Below are positions 30,932 through 40,918 of a stretch of DNA of 64,000 bases, piece after piece. How positions within the stretch are numbered: the first letter of the stretch is position 1; every line of letters starts with the position of its first letter. The DNA is from Cercophora sp. LCS_1 (lineage: Eukaryota > Ascomycota > Sordariomycetes > Sordariales > Lasiosphaeriaceae): NCBI GenBank assembly GCA_036250225.1, contig JAPZLL010000033.1:348086-412085 (forward strand). The letters run 5' to 3'. A program made the position numbers and the translations under genes. The notes beneath the pieces were generated by a model. It searched no databases and was not told the DNA's origin. It saw nothing but the letters and a program-made list of their open reading frames with translations.

Positions 30932-31711
30932 AGGGGGGTTTGGAGGATGGGGTGGTGGGTGATTGGGGAGGAGTCTTGGAGCGATATATCATGACTTTTT
31001 GTTGTAAGTCGGGATGAGTGCGGGGGTTCAAACGCCTGTCGGCTTTATTTCCTTGTTCAGTTCTAGTCACTCGTTTTCAATGCAGTTTCGGGTTTGGTTT
31101 GATGAAAATTCCTCAGAGGCCTATTGTGTTTGAGTGCCCTTCTCGCTTCCGTTGAGTGAATCTATTTCTCCGTTGCATTGTACCTGACTTGAATCTTGGC
31201 AATGTTGGGTTCGAAAAGACGCTGCAGTATCTGACGTGTGACAGGCGACAGGTTCATGGTGTTGATGGGTAATGTACCTACGTAGGTACCTAGGTACTTG
31301 CTCCAGGACGAGGCTCCGTCGCTCTGGTTTGTCGATATTGCAGCTGCGACCCCTCTTTGGAATCTCCTGACCCGACCTCGGGCGGCCAGCCGACGGGAAA
31401 ACTCCGCCATTCACGGGAACGGGGTGCACACCAAAGCCAGGTGAAGGCCAATCACGCGCCGCCAATGTTTCTTCGGTGCAGAGGTTGATGGCAGCAAGCA
31501 GTATGAGTGGCTCGAAGAAGATGTGTGTAGCGCTCTGTTGATCCGATTTCGTATCTTGTTGGAACCCCGCCACCCCAGAAATCAACGGGTTTGCGTCATT
31601 TTCCTCATTGATACTCAAATGTTGAATTGGCTTTCGAGTCCTACAGACTTGAATTCCGTTCTTCAGAAAGCCAAAAGCCGCCACACGACACACTGGCAGC
31701 TAGCCAACAAC
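30932..31711. other. Intergenic region between laccase 2 and the DUF3433 gene
   Basis: About 780 bp without a convincing gene; a reverse-strand frame of 190 residues (31121-31693) overlaps the DUF3433 5' region and shows no motif. A compact palindromic run ACCTACGTAGGTACCTAGGTAC lies near 31277-31298 (longer copies of the same theme recur near 42570-42675). No AflR-type site was found. Confidence 0.45.
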
Positions 31712-34700
31712 ATGGCTGCTCCTACTCCCTCAAACTGGTCCAACCATCGCCAATACCAGCCTATTGAGCAAACCCCAGACCACGAACAGGCATCTGCCTC
31801 CCCGGTCTCGACGAACTTGGAGCCCGCAGCGCACGCCAGTGTCGACCAAACACCACCCTCCGACATGACACCCAATGACACGCCGCCCGAGGAGCCGTTG
31901 ATTGGGGGGCCACCCTCCTTGCGACAATCTGTCGCCGGCGCGTTGCCGTGGCGGCCCAAGTATCTTCGTCGGACCGTATTTATCTCATTCGCTTTGCTGT
32001 TCGCCATCGTTCTCATCGTCATCGAGGTACTTTTAGTCCTCTCCAACGAGAACGACGGGCTGGCAACGGGATACATTGGACAGCAATACCTTTGGACCTA
32101 TGGCCCAACCGCCTTTCTCACCTTGGTCGCGGCCGTGTGGGGTCGTGTAGAGTACCAGAGCAAGGTGATGACACCGTGGATCAATTTATCACAGCATCGG
32201 AAAGACCCAAAACGGACACTCCTACAAGACTATCTCGACGACATTGCCCCTTGGTCACTCATCAAGGCTGTCCGGAGCAAAGATTATCTCGTCGCCGCGA
32301 CCACGGCTACCTCGTTTCTCATCAGGGCCCTCATCGTCCTTTCTACCGGCTTAATCACTCTTTCGTGGACAACTGTCCACAGTGAATCGTATCCCATGGT
32401 GCTCAAGGATCGTTTTGTCAACAACGGCGGTCGTCTGAGCGTCGTAACAGGGCTCCCTTTTTACATGATGACAGGCCACGCCCAAAACAACCTCAGCTAT
32501 CCCGATGGGCTCCATGAGGGCTACGCATTCCAGTCCCTCCACACCGACTTGCCCGCCGGCACGCATACAAGAGTCATCACAGACGGGTTTCAAAGCGCTT
32601 TGGATTGCCATCCGGCTCAGCTGAACATGACCTGGGCCAAACCCCGCGACCCGCATTTTGCAGACCGCTATCTGGGCTTCACCTTGGCATCCAAAAACTG
32701 CAAAGTACAGGCCTTCAATACGTCGGCGCCGCCGTGGTTGTGCGAGTCTGGGGGGGCCTGCACCTTGGTATTCTCACGTTTTCAAAAGCTGCGCTGCGAC
32801 GACGCGGCGAATATCAGTGACGAATCTGGGGACCGCATCCTACTTATCTTCGGTAACTTGACCTGGACCCTCGATCATTCCCGCTACGAGGACGGCTACG
32901 GCGGCCCGCGCCCTGGGTATTTATTCAAGTTGAACAGATCGACGCAGATGCTCTGTACCCCAGTCTTCTCTCTCGGCAAGCTGGAGGTTGTGCGCAACGG
33001 CACCAAGACACTGAGCGCCACCCCCGTTGGAAGCTGGAACAACACTCTTTCAGCCATCAGTCCCTGGAGTCTCTTGGACGCCCACGAAAAGTCCGCTCAG
33101 ATGTCTTGGTCAATAGGAGGAGCCATGAACGGCTACGGAGGCTCATCCATAGGCATCTCTGACTCTGTTCTGGATACCGACCCATTCGTCCGTATAGCTA
33201 TCTTAACCCACGACGCTCCTAATGTGGTGGCCTCATCTTTGCATAATGCCACCTTTCTCCATTATATTGTCGAGGATTACTACCGCCATTTCACAGCAAT
33301 CGTCGCGAAGCAGTTCCTCATGCAGCCGGCATCTATCAACGTCACAGGCTCCGTCGCCGTCAACGGAAACCGGGTCGTGGTGCAAAGCTTGGCCGCGCAG
33401 TGGATGGCTGGCCTGGCGGTTGCTTGCACTTTTCTTACTGCAGTTTCCATACCTTTGGTTCCAGGACGAGGCATACTTCCGTGCAGCCCGAGCACAATCA
33501 CCGGAATGGTAAGCCTCCTCCAACATAGCCAGGACCTTCTTCGTAGGCTCCGGTACACGGGTCTGGCCGACAAACAAGTCCTTGGTAAACTACTGGGCGC
33601 CGCTGCCTTTGCATCTGGCCTTTCACAGGGGCCTGTGTCAGAACAACTACAGTTCTCAGTTTTCAATGTAGGAAACAAGACCACAGCCGAGGCTCAGATG
33701 GTTCCCACGGCCAAATTGCGGCCTACCCACCCAATTATTCTTCACCCAGGAACCCGCCTTGGTCTAGGCGCGGTTCTCTTGGGAATCATCATCACTCTTG
33801 AGGCTCTTTTACGCAAGTCAAACCAAGAAGACGGCCTTGGCGACGCTGCAGACGACACATACTTGCATTACACCTGGACGGCCATTCCGGCTCTTGTTTT
33901 CGGCAGCCTAGCCCTTGCATTCTCAGCAATGGATTTCGCCATCCGAGCACTGGAGCCTTTTGCAGCCTTGAAGAGAACCGTCACAACACAAACGTTGATG
34001 AGCCTCGGCCTACTCGACATGTCGTTGCCACGGACCATAACACGCGAGTTGAAGAACGCGAGATTTGCTGCAGTATCTTACACGCTGGCCTTCCTCGTCG
34101 CATCATTGTTCACCACATTTTCGGCCTCTCTTTACCAACCGGTCTTCGTCGAGGCTGTCGGGTCAGCAAGTCTAAGAATCAGGGAGTCGTTCCCGGTTAG
34201 GGACTCCCCCTACAGTGGCGGGGATGTAGGCCGTCTTCAAGCCGCAAGCTTGATTCTCGCGAGTAACCTGTCGTATCCGAAGTTCACGTACGCCGACCTT
34301 GCATTCCCGACCTTCAGCCTGACAGACGTCACCATGCCAGGAGAACGGAGCTTCAATTCATCCACCATCCCCATTCGTGCTGTCATTCCCGCGCTACGGC
34401 TAAAGTTTACTTGCCGCTCATATAGCTCATCTGACATGACTCTAAACCTGACGCTGAATGACACCGATCTGGTGTACAAGGAGCAGACCACGCTTGGGGT
34501 ATGGATCAACGGGGAGTTTGAATGCGCAAGCCGCAACAAGACGCTGGATAAGAGCACCTACAGCAGCCATTACGCGACGGAAACGTACGACACGACCGTG
34601 TTTGGCGTGTTCAGAGCCCTACTCTGGAAAAATTTGGTCACCTGCAGCGACTATGTTTACATGTGGGGCAAGCTGGCTCCAAAGTTGGACCCTCCCGTGC

Positions 34701-35557
34701 AGCACATTGCCGATATGGGGTGCAACTCGACGTGGGAGGCTGTAGACGTCAATGTCTCTTTCGTGGGCACAAACTTGGACTTTGATCCAGACCGCCCACC
34801 AGTGCCGCTCGACGAAACGGCTCGAAGGTCCACTGGATACTCGCAGCAAAGTTTCAATTCCTCTATCGAATACTCTGGGCTCGTCGGGTTCAACTCGGAA
34901 CCTGGGCTCCAACTTGACGACTTCTTTGGGTTGTTGACGACGTCTCGGTGGGCTATACCCGCCAACAGCTTCTCGGACCCATTGTCAGACAACAACACCA
35001 GGGAGGCCATCAAGCTGCAAAACAAGATCATCCAGGCACAGATCCTTGCCGGGCGACGCACCTCTGCGAATGCCACCAACGCAACCGTTGCAGATCCTGA
35101 GCTTGGCGAGACAGATGACCAACTGGCGTTCAAAGCCACCATGACAGAGCCACAGGCACGCTACCGCGTCGTGCAGGACCCAGCGTCAACCCGCATTCTC
35201 CAGGGCCTTCTCGGCACCGCACTTTTGCTACTCTGTCTCGGATGGATCTTGATGCGCGGCACAGCCACCCTTGCGGCCAGCGCGACAAGTATCGCTTCGG
35301 TCGCTGCGTTGGTTGCTGGGGGAAATCTTGTCGAACTGCTTCCAGAAAACGCGGCTTGGCTCTCCCGCGACGAGATCAAAGAGGCCCTGGGACAGAATAC
35401 GAGGTTTTGGATGGGCTGGAGCGCAGAGGGGGGATTTGAAAGCGGTGACGAAAATCAGGTGGTGGTTCCTCGGTTTGGCATCTATGCTTCGTGTGAGGAG
35501 GGGCAAACGACGGAAGGTCAAGGAGCTGGACAGGTGGCAGAGGGTCCTTCCCATTAA
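31712..35557 (+). CDS. Large DUF3433 multi-pass membrane protein
   Basis: The frame is uninterrupted; I place the start at the Met at 31712 (MAAPTPSNWSNHRQYQPIEQ), giving about 1281 residues, because the 63 residues upstream are not conserved in character. The hydrophilic N-terminus (about 1-85) is followed by two spans (TVFISFALLFAIVLIVIEVLL and a second near residue 125). A large N-glycosylation-rich luminal region follows, with many NxS/T sites (NLSY, NMTW, NTSA, NLTW, NRST and others). There are central spans near residues 560-590, 680-770 and 800, a second glycosylated region, and a C-terminal span before residue 1210. This duplicated layout is that of fungal DUF3433 proteins, whose function is not established. 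It separates the laccase 2 and GST genes but has no AflR-type site of its own, so its membership of the cluster is doubtful. Confidence 0.75.
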   Translation: MAAPTPSNWSNHRQYQPIEQTPDHEQASASPVSTNLEPAAHASVDQTPPSDMTPNDTPPEEPLIGGPPSLRQSVAGALPWRPKYLRRTVFISFALLFAIVLIVIEVLLVLSNENDGLATGYIGQQYLWTYGPTAFLTLVAAVWGRVEYQSKVMTPWINLSQHRKDPKRTLLQDYLDDIAPWSLIKAVRSKDYLVAATTATSFLIRALIVLSTGLITLSWTTVHSESYPMVLKDRFVNNGGRLSVVTGLPFYMMTGHAQNNLSYPDGLHEGYAFQSLHTDLPAGTHTRVITDGFQSALDCHPAQLNMTWAKPRDPHFADRYLGFTLASKNCKVQAFNTSAPPWLCESGGACTLVFSRFQKLRCDDAANISDESGDRILLIFGNLTWTLDHSRYEDGYGGPRPGYLFKLNRSTQMLCTPVFSLGKLEVVRNGTKTLSATPVGSWNNTLSAISPWSLLDAHEKSAQMSWSIGGAMNGYGGSSIGISDSVLDTDPFVRIAILTHDAPNVVASSLHNATFLHYIVEDYYRHFTAIVAKQFLMQPASINVTGSVAVNGNRVVVQSLAAQWMAGLAVACTFLTAVSIPLVPGRGILPCSPSTITGMVSLLQHSQDLLRRLRYTGLADKQVLGKLLGAAAFASGLSQGPVSEQLQFSVFNVGNKTTAEAQMVPTAKLRPTHPIILHPGTRLGLGAVLLGIIITLEALLRKSNQEDGLGDAADDTYLHYTWTAIPALVFGSLALAFSAMDFAIRALEPFAALKRTVTTQTLMSLGLLDMSLPRTITRELKNARFAAVSYTLAFLVASLFTTFSASLYQPVFVEAVGSASLRIRESFPVRDSPYSGGDVGRLQAASLILASNLSYPKFTYADLAFPTFSLTDVTMPGERSFNSSTIPIRAVIPALRLKFTCRSYSSSDMTLNLTLNDTDLVYKEQTTLGVWINGEFECASRNKTLDKSTYSSHYATETYDTTVFGVFRALLWKNLVTCSDYVYMWGKLAPKLDPPVQHIADMGCNSTWEAVDVNVSFVGTNLDFDPDRPPVPLDETARRSTGYSQQSFNSSIEYSGLVGFNSEPGLQLDDFFGLLTTSRWAIPANSFSDPLSDNNTREAIKLQNKIIQAQILAGRRTSANATNATVADPELGETDDQLAFKATMTEPQARYRVVQDPASTRILQGLLGTALLLLCLGWILMRGTATLAASATSIASVAALVAGGNLVELLPENAAWLSRDEIKEALGQNTRFWMGWSAEGGFESGDENQVVVPRFGIYASCEEGQTTEGQGAGQVAEGPSH

Positions 35558-36121
35558 ACGCCGTCTGAAGTAATTTCAGGTAACACATCTTGGCAATATC
35601 TTGGCCCACGCATCACGTAAACATCAAGTGCCGGATGATAAGACGATGGCGTATGCCGCGGATGGTACCTTGCATCCCGCCGAGACCCAATCTCTCCGAG
35701 ACACCATGATCGGGCACGATGGCGTCTAATCCTACCAATAGCTGGCCCTCTTGTCCTTGGCCGGGCAGGCAAGCAAATGCTTGAACAATGCGCGGGGTTG
35801 TCATCGGAATGACGTGCCGGACATGGACCAATCACCTGTGCCGAACCCAACACCTGAATGACAAAGCGACTGACGAACAAGGTAATCGGATTCCGACCCC
35901 GAGACGCGAGACGAGCCGAGTGCGACAACAAATCGATCACGAACAAACAAATCCCATCTCGTGCTTACACAATCATCGCACACCCTGATGACCAAGGATT
36001 ACCAAACCCCGGACACCTGGTCCCCTCTCCATCGGACTCATAACAATGCCGATATCAGATCACACTCGAAAGAAAACACCGACAATCATCACCACCAGCT
36101 ACTAATACCACCACCACCGCC
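35558..36121. promoter_or_regulatory. Intergenic region upstream of the GST gene
   Basis: The 564-bp region has no gene. It contains one perfect AflR-type palindrome at 35886, a half-site ATCGGACTC near 36032, and CA-rich sequence just before the GST start. Confidence 0.6.
35886..35896. promoter_or_regulatory. AflR-type palindrome TCGGATTCCGA
   Basis: A perfect TCGGNNNCCGA palindrome about 230 bp upstream of the GST ATG. It fits the extended AflR consensus. Its position supports including the GST gene in the regulon. Confidence 0.7.
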
Positions 36122-36910
36122 ATGCCCCTCAAACACCTCTTGACCAGACTCTTCTCCACCCGCAAGACACCCACCCCATCCATCACCAAGAACATCACAC
36201 CCACCAAGCCCCTCACCCCAACCAAACCTCTTTCCACCAGTGCCGCAGCCATGACCCTCCAACCCATCAAAGTCTGGGGCAAAGGCGGTCCCAACCCTCC
36301 CAAAGTCGCCATCCTCCTCGAGGAACTCGGCATCCCCTACAACGCCGAGGCGATCCCCCTCTCGGACGTCAAAAAGCCCGAATACACGGCCATCAACCCC
36401 AATGGCCGTCTCCCCTCCATCCACGATCCCAACACGGGCATCACCCTCTGGGAATCGGGCGCCATTGTCGAGTATCTCATCGAGACCTACGACAAGGAGC
36501 ACAAGCTCTCCTTCCCGCCCGGCACGCCCGAGTACTTCCACGCCAAGCAGTTCCTGTACTTCCAGGTGTCCGGCCAAGGCCCGTACTACGGCCAGGCGGC
36601 GTGGTTCAAGAAGTTCCACCACGAGCAGCTCCCCAGCGCTATTGAGCGCTATGTGAATGAGCTGAACCGCGTCACGGCTGTGCTGGAGCGTGTGCTGAGC
36701 GAGAAGAAGGAGGGCGAGAAGTGGCTCGTGGGTGGCAAGTACAGCTATGCGGACCTGGCGTGGGTTTCGTGGCAGACGATCATCGAGCGGTTGGTGGATA
36801 AGAGCGAGTATGATGTGGACAAGTATCCGAACGTGAAGGACTGGATTGGACGGATTGTGGCGAGGGAGGGGGTGAAGAAGGGGTTGGGGATTGTGGAGGA
36901 GCTGAAGTGA
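36122..36910 (+). CDS. Glutathione S-transferase (Ure2p-like) with basic N-terminal extension
   Basis: A single exon of 262 residues. From the internal Met44 (MTLQPIKVWGKGGPNPPKV) the sequence is a standard fungal Ure2p/GstA-like enzyme. The thioredoxin-fold half has NPNGRLPSIHD and LWESGAIVEYLIETYD, followed by the helical half (QFLYFQVSGQGPYYGQAAWF, LVGGKYSYADLAWVSWQ). The first 43 residues are Lys/Arg/Ser/Thr/Pro-rich with almost no acidic residue, resembling a mitochondrial targeting peptide; translation from Met44 would give a cytosolic form. GSTs are regular members of emodin-derived pathways (for example MdpJ/GedE), where they may aid dehydration or handle reactive quinones. The AflR-type palindrome upstream supports cluster membership. 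Confidence 0.85.
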   Translation: MPLKHLLTRLFSTRKTPTPSITKNITPTKPLTPTKPLSTSAAAMTLQPIKVWGKGGPNPPKVAILLEELGIPYNAEAIPLSDVKKPEYTAINPNGRLPSIHDPNTGITLWESGAIVEYLIETYDKEHKLSFPPGTPEYFHAKQFLYFQVSGQGPYYGQAAWFKKFHHEQLPSAIERYVNELNRVTAVLERVLSEKKEGEKWLVGGKYSYADLAWVSWQTIIERLVDKSEYDVDKYPNVKDWIGRIVAREGVKKGLGIVEELK

Positions 36911-36981
36911 TCTCCTCACTCCCTTTAACTGTGGACGTGATAGATGAGATAAGGTAGCAATGAATGCACGACATGGTATTA

Positions 36982-39375
36982 TCACATCAAGGTCTGACTA
37001 AATAAATCCAGCTGGCTGTCCAGATACATGCTGGTATCCCAGTCAAAAAACAACTGGTGATTCAAGTTGGCCACCACATCGATCCGCACCTCGGCTGAGT
37101 CCTGCAGCTCGGCCGTCACGACGGGTGGACTCCCGCCCGTCCCGTCGATGATTTGATCCAAGATCTGCGTGAGACGCGCCTGCACATCGGTGCTAAACTC
37201 CTTGCTGTTCCCGCCCCGTCCTGGCATCCAACTCAGGCATGAGACGTAAATGTTCAGGTCCCGAATCACTTCGGCGCGAACCAACCGCGGCCCGCCGCCC
37301 TGTCCGAGTGAGAACGAACTCGGTCGGTACATCAACTCGACGGCCAGCACGTCTGCGCAGGGTAGGCCGTATGGCAAAAACTGGATCACCAGTCAGTCAG
37401 GATTGTCTCCCTTCATCCCGCGAGGGATGCGAGAGGGAAGGGGGGCGCACAACGGCGGAGAAATCACTCCTCACTTCCCGCATCAACTCGCGATGCTCAT
37501 TAAACACCAACACCGTCGACAGGACGTCTTTGGCTGTGGAGAGGAGTAACTGCAACGACTCATGCGACTGGTCCTGGCGCGCATTGAAACGGAAAATCAG
37601 AAACATGGAGTAGAGGTAATCGAGGTAGAAGCGGATCAGGAACCAAATGTCGTGCGGCCGGATGGATTGGGACCACACGGCGGGCGAGTACTTGACGCTG
37701 TCGGGGCATGAGTTCCATATTGATTGGAGTTTTTGGAGGACGAGTCTGCTTTTGTTAGCACCTGCATCCTCCGTCGAAAACAAGAAGGAATGGGCAGAGG
37801 ACGAGAGGGGAGTGAGGAGAAGAAGAGAAGAACATACTGCGCCCTCCCCGGCACCCCAACCCCATTGCTGACCCCCAAATGCAACTCGAGCACCTCCTCC
37901 CTGACCGTCGCCAACAAATACCGTAGCCGCATATACGTCGTTGTTCGTCTCCGGCCATCCGTGCTCCACCCATGCTGATCCAGCTTCCTGAGCTCGTGCT
38001 CCAGAGCAGGACCGGTCAGATCGTCATCGTCGAAATCAAGCGGTGCATCTAGCACGCAATAGTTGCGATGAATCAGGGGCGGACGACCCAGTGTTGTGGC
38101 GATGGTCTTGTCCATGCTGTAGACGGCTGTGAAACACCGACGCCGCCATTGGTGCATGAAGCCTGGGTATTCTGGCGGGTCTGATGTGGTGGTTGTGTCT
38201 TGGTGCATGCCGGTGGCGTAGATGGTTGAGGTTAGTTCCATGAAGATGGAGTAGAGGTGCTGACTTGAGTCGCCGAAGCGGTAGAGAGCCAACAACAGTT
38301 GGTTGTATTTGAGACAGACGCCGAGCTCGTTCACGACAGGTGACACACTCGTAAGGGTTGTAAGTGTATCCGTTATTTCATGAAATGGCTGGATCAAGTC
38401 TTGTTTGCTGCGTTTTTCCGGGTCCAGCAGACTGAAATCGCGGGCTTGGATGTGTAAGAGACAGAGGCTGGCCATGGCGAGGATGTTGCCGATTGTTTCC
38501 CACCGGAGGTTCTCGCCAGTGATGAGATGGCATACTTGGTCAACGGTGGTCAGTTTGGTGCCTTGGATAGGTTGGTATGAGCTCTGGAAGATGCGGACAA
38601 CAATCCGCAGCTTGGCGTCGTCATCGTTGAGCGGCACTTCGTCCCGGATGGTACTGAACAGGGATTCGGTTGCCGGCAGCATGACGCTGTGTGGCACAAT
38701 GGGCATGCGGATTACCCCGTAGATGTGCCGCATCAGGTTCTGCAGTAGCACCGAGTTCTCGAGCACAAAGTCGATGATCTGCAGCCCCAGATCGAGCCGT
38801 TTCCGATCGATCGTGTGCGTCGTCGTCCCTGTGGCCGGAGACGCCGAGCTGGAATAGTCTGACAGGTTCCCTGGACGGGCGATCTGGCCATCCTCGGCTG
38901 TGAGGGTGGCCCTGTAGCTGCCCGGACCAACGAATCCGCTTGGCTGGACGGGGGGCGTGGTAATCTCGATGTCCTGGGGGGTGGGCGGCCCGGACCGTCT
39001 GCCTGGGCTGGCACCATCCATCTGGCATTAGCTCTCTCTGCGTGTAAGCCTGAGACATGCAAGGAGGAAAAAACCGTACATGACTGGCTGCTGTGTCCCC
39101 GCCGGTGCCGGCGCCTGTGTCTGAGCCTGAGCCTGTGTCTCGACCTCCTGGGCCCGCGTGGTGGTGCGTACCCGCCCCGAGTGCACGTCGAAGCGGGCAG
39201 CGCGAAAGCGGCGCGTCATGGGCGCGGCCTCGTAGACACACTCCAGCCCCTTGGCCACGCACCGGCTACATCTCGGAGTGGAATGGTCACATTTGATCTT
39301 TGTCTTGCGGCACCGCTCGCACGACTGGAGCGTGCCATTGCGCCGGAGGTTGAGCACCGGTGGAGACGAGGCCAT
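36982..39375 (-). CDS. Zn(II)2Cys6 transcription factor with fungal-specific middle homology region
   Basis: Four exons are inferred: 39085-39375, 37838-39021, 37451-37745 and 36982-37380, giving 722 residues. The zinc cluster has Cys19, 22, 29, 36, 39 and 46 (SCERCRKTKIKC ... RCSRCVAKGLEC). It is followed by a Gln/Ala-rich stretch. The central part carries the fungal transcription factor domain pattern: LYSIFMELTSTIYATGMHQD, then HQWRRRCFTAVYSMDKTIATTLGRPPLIHRNYC, the typical RR.FW..Y..D...S...GRP signature in divergent form. The first intron is the weakest (donor GTCATG). It is not AflR-like and lacks an AflR domain; it could control a sub-step of the pathway or be a neighbour. It is convergent with the GST gene, with 71 bp between stop codons. 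Confidence 0.8.
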
Positions 39376-40918
39376 TTGGTGCCATGAAATAAATCCCTTT
39401 CGGGCAATAGTAGTGGTATTGTACAATACTGATGAGTAAGGGGCAATATCAAAAACCAAAAAACATTTAGTGGATGAATCGTGTCACGACACCGCCATTC
39501 GACGCTCGATTACGGGAGCGGGAGGAGGTTTCGGTGAGAAGTAGCATGTTTTGGTGTTGTCTCCAGCTCACGGACAAAGCACGCCATTTCAGACAGATTA
39601 CCAAACCTTAGCAATCCGTCGGAGCTCGGAGTCGAATCGCCGGATTAGGCATTTCGGCTCCGGCGCGGGACCGGTCCTGATTGGCCGACCCCCTTTTTTT
39701 CGGACTCATCCCCTGGCCCGTCGACAACAAGTGGTTCGACGACATCCTGAAAACGTCGAGGAGTTGACCCGGCCATCACAGCTGAATGACAGGATGAATA
39801 ATGGTGTCGGAGTAGCATCCCGCGCAGTGAGAGGTGAGCGGGATGATCCCGACCCGACTCCGAACTTGCGTGGGAGTCGTCAAGTGCGTGCTGCTAGGAT
39901 GTCGGACCTCAACAGCCGACGTCCCAATGTTCCAAAAACTCCACCAGATGGTTTGGTGAGCATTTCTGGAAGGGACTGGGAGCTGAGATGGGGACTGGAG
40001 GGGTGTGGTGTCTTTATACCCACAGGCTCGGTCCCTTCGGGCTTGTCCAGAAGGCCAAACCAGGGTGTGAGACCACCACCACCATCGGACTTTACTATTC
40101 GAGATCGATGGTCATTTAGGACTTAACGAGTGGTCAAAGCAAGGAACCGAGTCTAAGACCAAACAGGCATGTCCTGTCCATCGCCGGGGTCACCAAGTAA
40201 GTCGCCAGGCGCAGTTGGGCATGAGTGCGCTGCCAGCTTTCCCATCTTGGCTAGCACTCTCTGCAAGCTAGGACGTTGACATGGCATGAGAGGACTAGAG
40301 AGAGGGTCCGGCGGCTGAAAAGGAGGTGTGAAATCCCGTTGATGTTGCGTCGGGGTCGTTACCTGCCGCGGGAGATCTGCAATGAGGTGGCCCCAGGAGA
40401 CGATGCTGGAGTAATATCCTGTTGTCATATTTATCATGATGCTTCCTTTGAGCCTGAATGAGCGGGAGACATGCCGCTAACTTTGGTGACGATTAACAAG
40501 CTTTTCCGGAATGTCAAGGCCGGAGTTGGGCTGCCCAGACTCGACAGCAGGCCCTCCCTCCTCCGCCGTTGGACGCCCGAATTGTTCTAGCCTCCACCGT
40601 TGTTTGTTCTCAAACATCGTAATGCCCAGGGATTAAAGCCACCGCACGTGGAACGTTGGCCTAGGGCGGTCTCCAAGGAACTTGGCAAACCAGGTCACTT
40701 TCCAAGGAGATGCTTCCAGTGATCTCGCTGATAGGTGGCGTAGGTACATCTTGCCGTTGCCGAAATCCTGAGTTAGAAACTTAAAGTCGTCATTCCTTCA
40801 TTAGTTTGCATCCTATATACGAGCCATTACCAGCCTTGTACAATTTTCGTTACCCAGTCCAATTATCCACATGGCCAGCCAAGCCCTCCTGGGACTTCTT
40901 CCAATCATTATATCCCTC
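39376..40918. promoter_or_regulatory. Intergenic region upstream of the second Zn2Cys6 gene
   Basis: About 1.5 kb. A plus-strand frame of 191 residues (39551-40126) has no recognisable domain and an Arg/Pro/Ser-rich composition, so I do not call it. One TCGN5CGA match (TCGACGCTCGA, 39499-39509) lies about 125 bp upstream of the transcription factor ATG, and further TCGG half-sites occur at 39619-39660. Confidence 0.45.

Noticed and set aside
31121..31693. 190-residue minus-strand open frame upstream of the DUF3433 gene
   Set aside because: No motif and partly opposite the 5' region of a well-supported gene.
36089..36985. 298-residue minus-strand open frame over the GST gene
   Set aside because: The plus strand encodes a complete GST; the antisense frame has Leu/Val/Gly-rich shadow composition.
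39551..40126. 191-residue plus-strand open frame
   Set aside because: No domain, Arg/Pro/Ser-rich, and no introns or neighbours to support it; left as intergenic.
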